Origin: an uncultured Gemmatimonadaceae bacterium
GTDB taxonomy: Bacteria > Gemmatimonadota > Gemmatimonadetes > Gemmatimonadales > Gemmatimonadaceae
Length of the DNA: 6,676 bases
Reading direction: 5' to 3'
Assembly: GCA_955652265.1 (NCBI GenBank)
Contig: CATPBD010000072.1
Coordinates: 1 to 6,676, forward strand
Below the pieces are notes generated by a model. That model saw nothing but the letters and a program-made list of their open reading frames with translations, was not told the origin of the DNA and searched no databases. The translations under genes and the position numbers were made by a program. Below, in pieces: positions 4,726 through 6,676 of this stretch. How positions within the stretch are numbered: the stretch's first letter is position 1; each line of letters starts with the position of its first letter.

Positions 4726-6676
4726 TCACCAGCGTGCCTGTGAAGCGCCTATTCCTGATCGTCCCCCTCCTCGCCGGTTGCGGTCGCAAACCTGAAAACC
4801 TCGCGGCCCCTCCGGGTCCGGCGCCGTTGGTCATCCGTCTGGATTATCTACAGCACCTCGGCCTCGACGCCGTGGTGAAAGGCCAACCAGTTCGCGTCGT
4901 CGCGCTCTACGCTAACGCGCCCGACTATCGCCCAACCGGCTCCCCGGCGCGTGACGGATACGAGGGGATCGCGTGCCTCGACGACGCGGCGCGCGCGGCG
5001 GTGGTGTATCTCCGCGCCTACGAAGCGACAAGCGACGCGCGTGCACGCGACGAAGCGCTCGGACTGCTCGCGTTCGTGGTCGCCATGGAGCAGGGCGACG
5101 GAGAGTTCGTCAACTTCATCGACGCGCGGGGCCGGCCGAACCGAGACGCGCCGAGCAGCCGAAAGAGCATGTCGTATTGGGCGGCGCGAAGCATATGGGC
5201 GCTCGGCGAAGCGGTGCGGGTACTCGGTCCGCGTGATTCCAGCGAGTTGAAGACCGTGCGGCCGGTGCTGGATCGTGCGGTGAACCGGATGGCGCGCGAG
5301 ATCGAGGCCGGCCGTCTCATTGGTGGATCCACAACGGCAACCGCGGAAGCGTTGCTCGGATTGCTGGCGCTGCAACGCGCCGAGCCCTCGCCGCGAATCG
5401 CAGGGCTGGCGGGGCGAACCGCCGCGCTTCTCATTCCTCGCTCGATGGGCTCGATGAACACTCCGCCGTGGGGCGCGCGCGTGGATAGTCCCGGCGCAAC
5501 GTGGCACGCATGGGGATCACGATCCACTACTGCGCTCGCGGAAGCCGCGATAGTCCTCAAGCGTCCTGATTTCGCCAACGCGGCCCGACGCGAGGCGGAC
5601 GCGCTCTGGGGACGGTTTCTACTTGCTGGACAGGTGGCATCCGCGATCACGTCGCGGTCGGCGAATACATCCGCCGATGGGGGGACGACGGAATGGTTTC
5701 CGCAGATCGCGTATGGCATCGGGCCCATCGTCGAGGGCTACCTCGCGTTGGCGGACGCGACGGGTGAACGCGAGTACGCGGTATTCGCGGGTTTGGCGGC
5801 AGCTTGGTTCGTCGGCGCCAATCCCGCGCGCCTGAACATGTACGACGAAAAGACTGGCCGGACGTTCGATGGGATCGACGGTCCGGTGCCGCTGCGCGTG
5901 AATCGGAATGCCGGAGCGGAATCGACGATCGAGGCATTACTGGCGCTACAGCGTGTGGCGAGCAATCCCGACGCGGCGGAATACATCCAGTATCGCGCCG
6001 TTGGCGCGCCCGCGTTGACGCTGGCGAGTATCCCCGATCGCCGTGAGTTCGTTAGCCACGGCCGTGAACGCCTGGTGCTGCGACGCGCGGCCAATGGCGC
6101 CGTCATCCTGGACACGCACGAGAGCACGACTGGCTCCCCGATCACGCTGACCTACTGGCCCGCCGCAAATCCCCCCGAAACTCGCCTCGCCATGCGGCTC
6201 GCGGCGCAGTGGAACGCGGAGAACCCCGGCGTTCAGGTGCGTGTGCAGCCATTGCCGGCTGGTCGTTCTTCCGAAGAAGTTCTACTCGCCGCGATCGTCG
6301 CCAAGGCAACTCCGGATGTCAGCTCGAACGTCTCCTCCGCCCTGCTGGCGCGACTGGTTCGGGCCAAAGGCGTCGTGCGCCTGGACAATCGCGTCGCGAC
6401 GGCCGCACGCCTCAGGGAGCGCACCAATCCGGCGATGCTCTCGTCGCTCCGTCTGCCCGACAGCGGAATCTACGCTTTCCCGTGGAAGACAAATCCAGAG
6501 ATGTTGATGTACAACATCGATCTGCTGGCGGCGGCCGGGGTCCGTCCTCCGCGCACTCAGAGCGAGCTGCTCGATGCCTTCAAGCGCCTCACTCGCGACA
6601 CGGACGGCGATGGCCGCGCCGATAAATGGGGGCTGTGGGCCACACTCAAGACGACGTGGTACGAGCGCTTCTACGA
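4722..6676 (+). CDS. Lipoprotein fusing a helical-toroid glycosidase-like module to an ABC solute-binding module (3' end outside window)
   Basis: The frame is open for 651 codons to the right edge. Residues 8-20 (KRLFLIVPLLAGC) form a lipoprotein signal with lipobox LAGC, so Cys20 should be lipidated and the protein should act outside the cytoplasmic membrane. Residues about 68-425 are helix-rich with repeated Ala/Leu helices, YEGIACLDDAAR (80-91), WFVGANPARLNMYDEKTGR (362-380) and NRNAGAEST (394-402). This resembles (alpha/alpha)6 toroids of the six-hairpin/GH9-like kind. Residues about 426-474 look like a short beta-rich connector. From 475 (ITLTYWPAANPPETRLAM) a family-1 extracellular solute-binding module begins, with AAQWNAENPGVQV (494-506), PWKTNPEMLMYNIDLLAAAGV (split across 587-607), an EF-hand-like DTDGDGRADKWG (626-637) and the lead into the second lobe. 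Typical binding proteins are about 400 residues, so roughly 220 more are expected. GTG starts at 4722, 4734 and 4740 are possible. 4722 is listed because it overlaps the previous stop; 4740 would give a shorter, classic signal peptide. A role in capturing oligosaccharide for ABC import is inferred. Confidence 0.87.
   Translation, partial: MITSVPVKRLFLIVPLLAGCGRKPENLAAPPGPAPLVIRLDYLQHLGLDAVVKGQPVRVVALYANAPDYRPTGSPARDGYEGIACLDDAARAAVVYLRAYEATSDARARDEALGLLAFVVAMEQGDGEFVNFIDARGRPNRDAPSSRKSMSYWAARSIWALGEAVRVLGPRDSSELKTVRPVLDRAVNRMAREIEAGRLIGGSTTATAEALLGLLALQRAEPSPRIAGLAGRTAALLIPRSMGSMNTPPWGARVDSPGATWHAWGSRSTTALAEAAIVLKRPDFANAARREADALWGRFLLAGQVASAITSRSANTSADGGTTEWFPQIAYGIGPIVEGYLALADATGEREYAVFAGLAAAWFVGANPARLNMYDEKTGRTFDGIDGPVPLRVNRNAGAESTIEALLALQRVASNPDAAEYIQYRAVGAPALTLASIPDRREFVSHGRERLVLRRAANGAVILDTHESTTGSPITLTYWPAANPPETRLAMRLAAQWNAENPGVQVRVQPLPAGRSSEEVLLAAIVAKATPDVSSNVSSALLARLVRAKGVVRLDNRVATAARLRERTNPAMLSSLRLPDSGIYAFPWKTNPEMLMYNIDLLAAAGVRPPRTQSELLDAFKRLTRDTDGDGRADKWGLWATLKTTWYERFY

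Noticed and set aside
5018..5728. 236-codon reverse-strand open frame
   Set aside because: It lies antisense within the lipoprotein gene, is rich in Arg/Ser/Ala as expected for GC-rich shadows, and contains no recognisable motif.
6050..6200. Separate start for a stand-alone solute-binding protein
   Set aside because: No stop codon separates it from the toroid region, there is no signal peptide at any internal start, and the frame is continuous from 4722.

Overview
The window is a carbohydrate-degradation locus with every recognisable gene on the + strand. It falls into two parts of different base composition. Bases 1 to about 1252 are AT-rich (23 of 60 bases G/C in 241-300). From about 1325 onward the DNA is GC-rich (37 of 60 in 1921-1980, 40 of 60 in 2461-2520). 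The GC-rich part, with four GTG starts in a row and tightly overlapping genes, suggests a high-GC soil or aquatic bacterium. Gemmatimonadota or a similar phylum is only a guess. The AT-rich gene is either horizontally acquired or the product of a chimeric assembly.

Layout. (1) 2-1252: the 3' part of a large six-hairpin (alpha/alpha)6-barrel glycosidase-like gene, running off the left edge. (2) 1253-1493: a transition zone that holds a decayed fragment of a hydroxypyruvate-isomerase-like gene. (3) 1494-2558: GH130 protein A. (4) 2555-3742: a cytoplasmic (beta/alpha)8-barrel glycoside hydrolase resembling clan GH-A (GH5-type). (5) 3739-4725: GH130 protein B. (6) 4722-6676: the start of a large lipoprotein that joins an N-terminal helical-toroid, glycosidase-like module to a family-1 ABC-transporter solute-binding module. 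It is still open at the right edge.

Genes 3 to 6 overlap pairwise by the same four bases, GTGA, so they form one translationally coupled operon. The inferred logic is capture, and perhaps trimming, of a beta-linked (probably mannose-containing) oligosaccharide outside the membrane by the lipoprotein. Import would go through ABC permeases expected just beyond the window. Inside the cell the GH-A enzyme would hydrolyse the sugar and the two GH130 enzymes would phosphorolyse or hydrolyse the products. The substrate is inferred from the families and cannot be read from the sequence.

The most unusual item is the fusion of a glycosidase-like toroid to a transporter binding protein in a single lipid-anchored polypeptide. 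No tRNA, rRNA, CRISPR array, insertion sequence or convincing terminator was seen.
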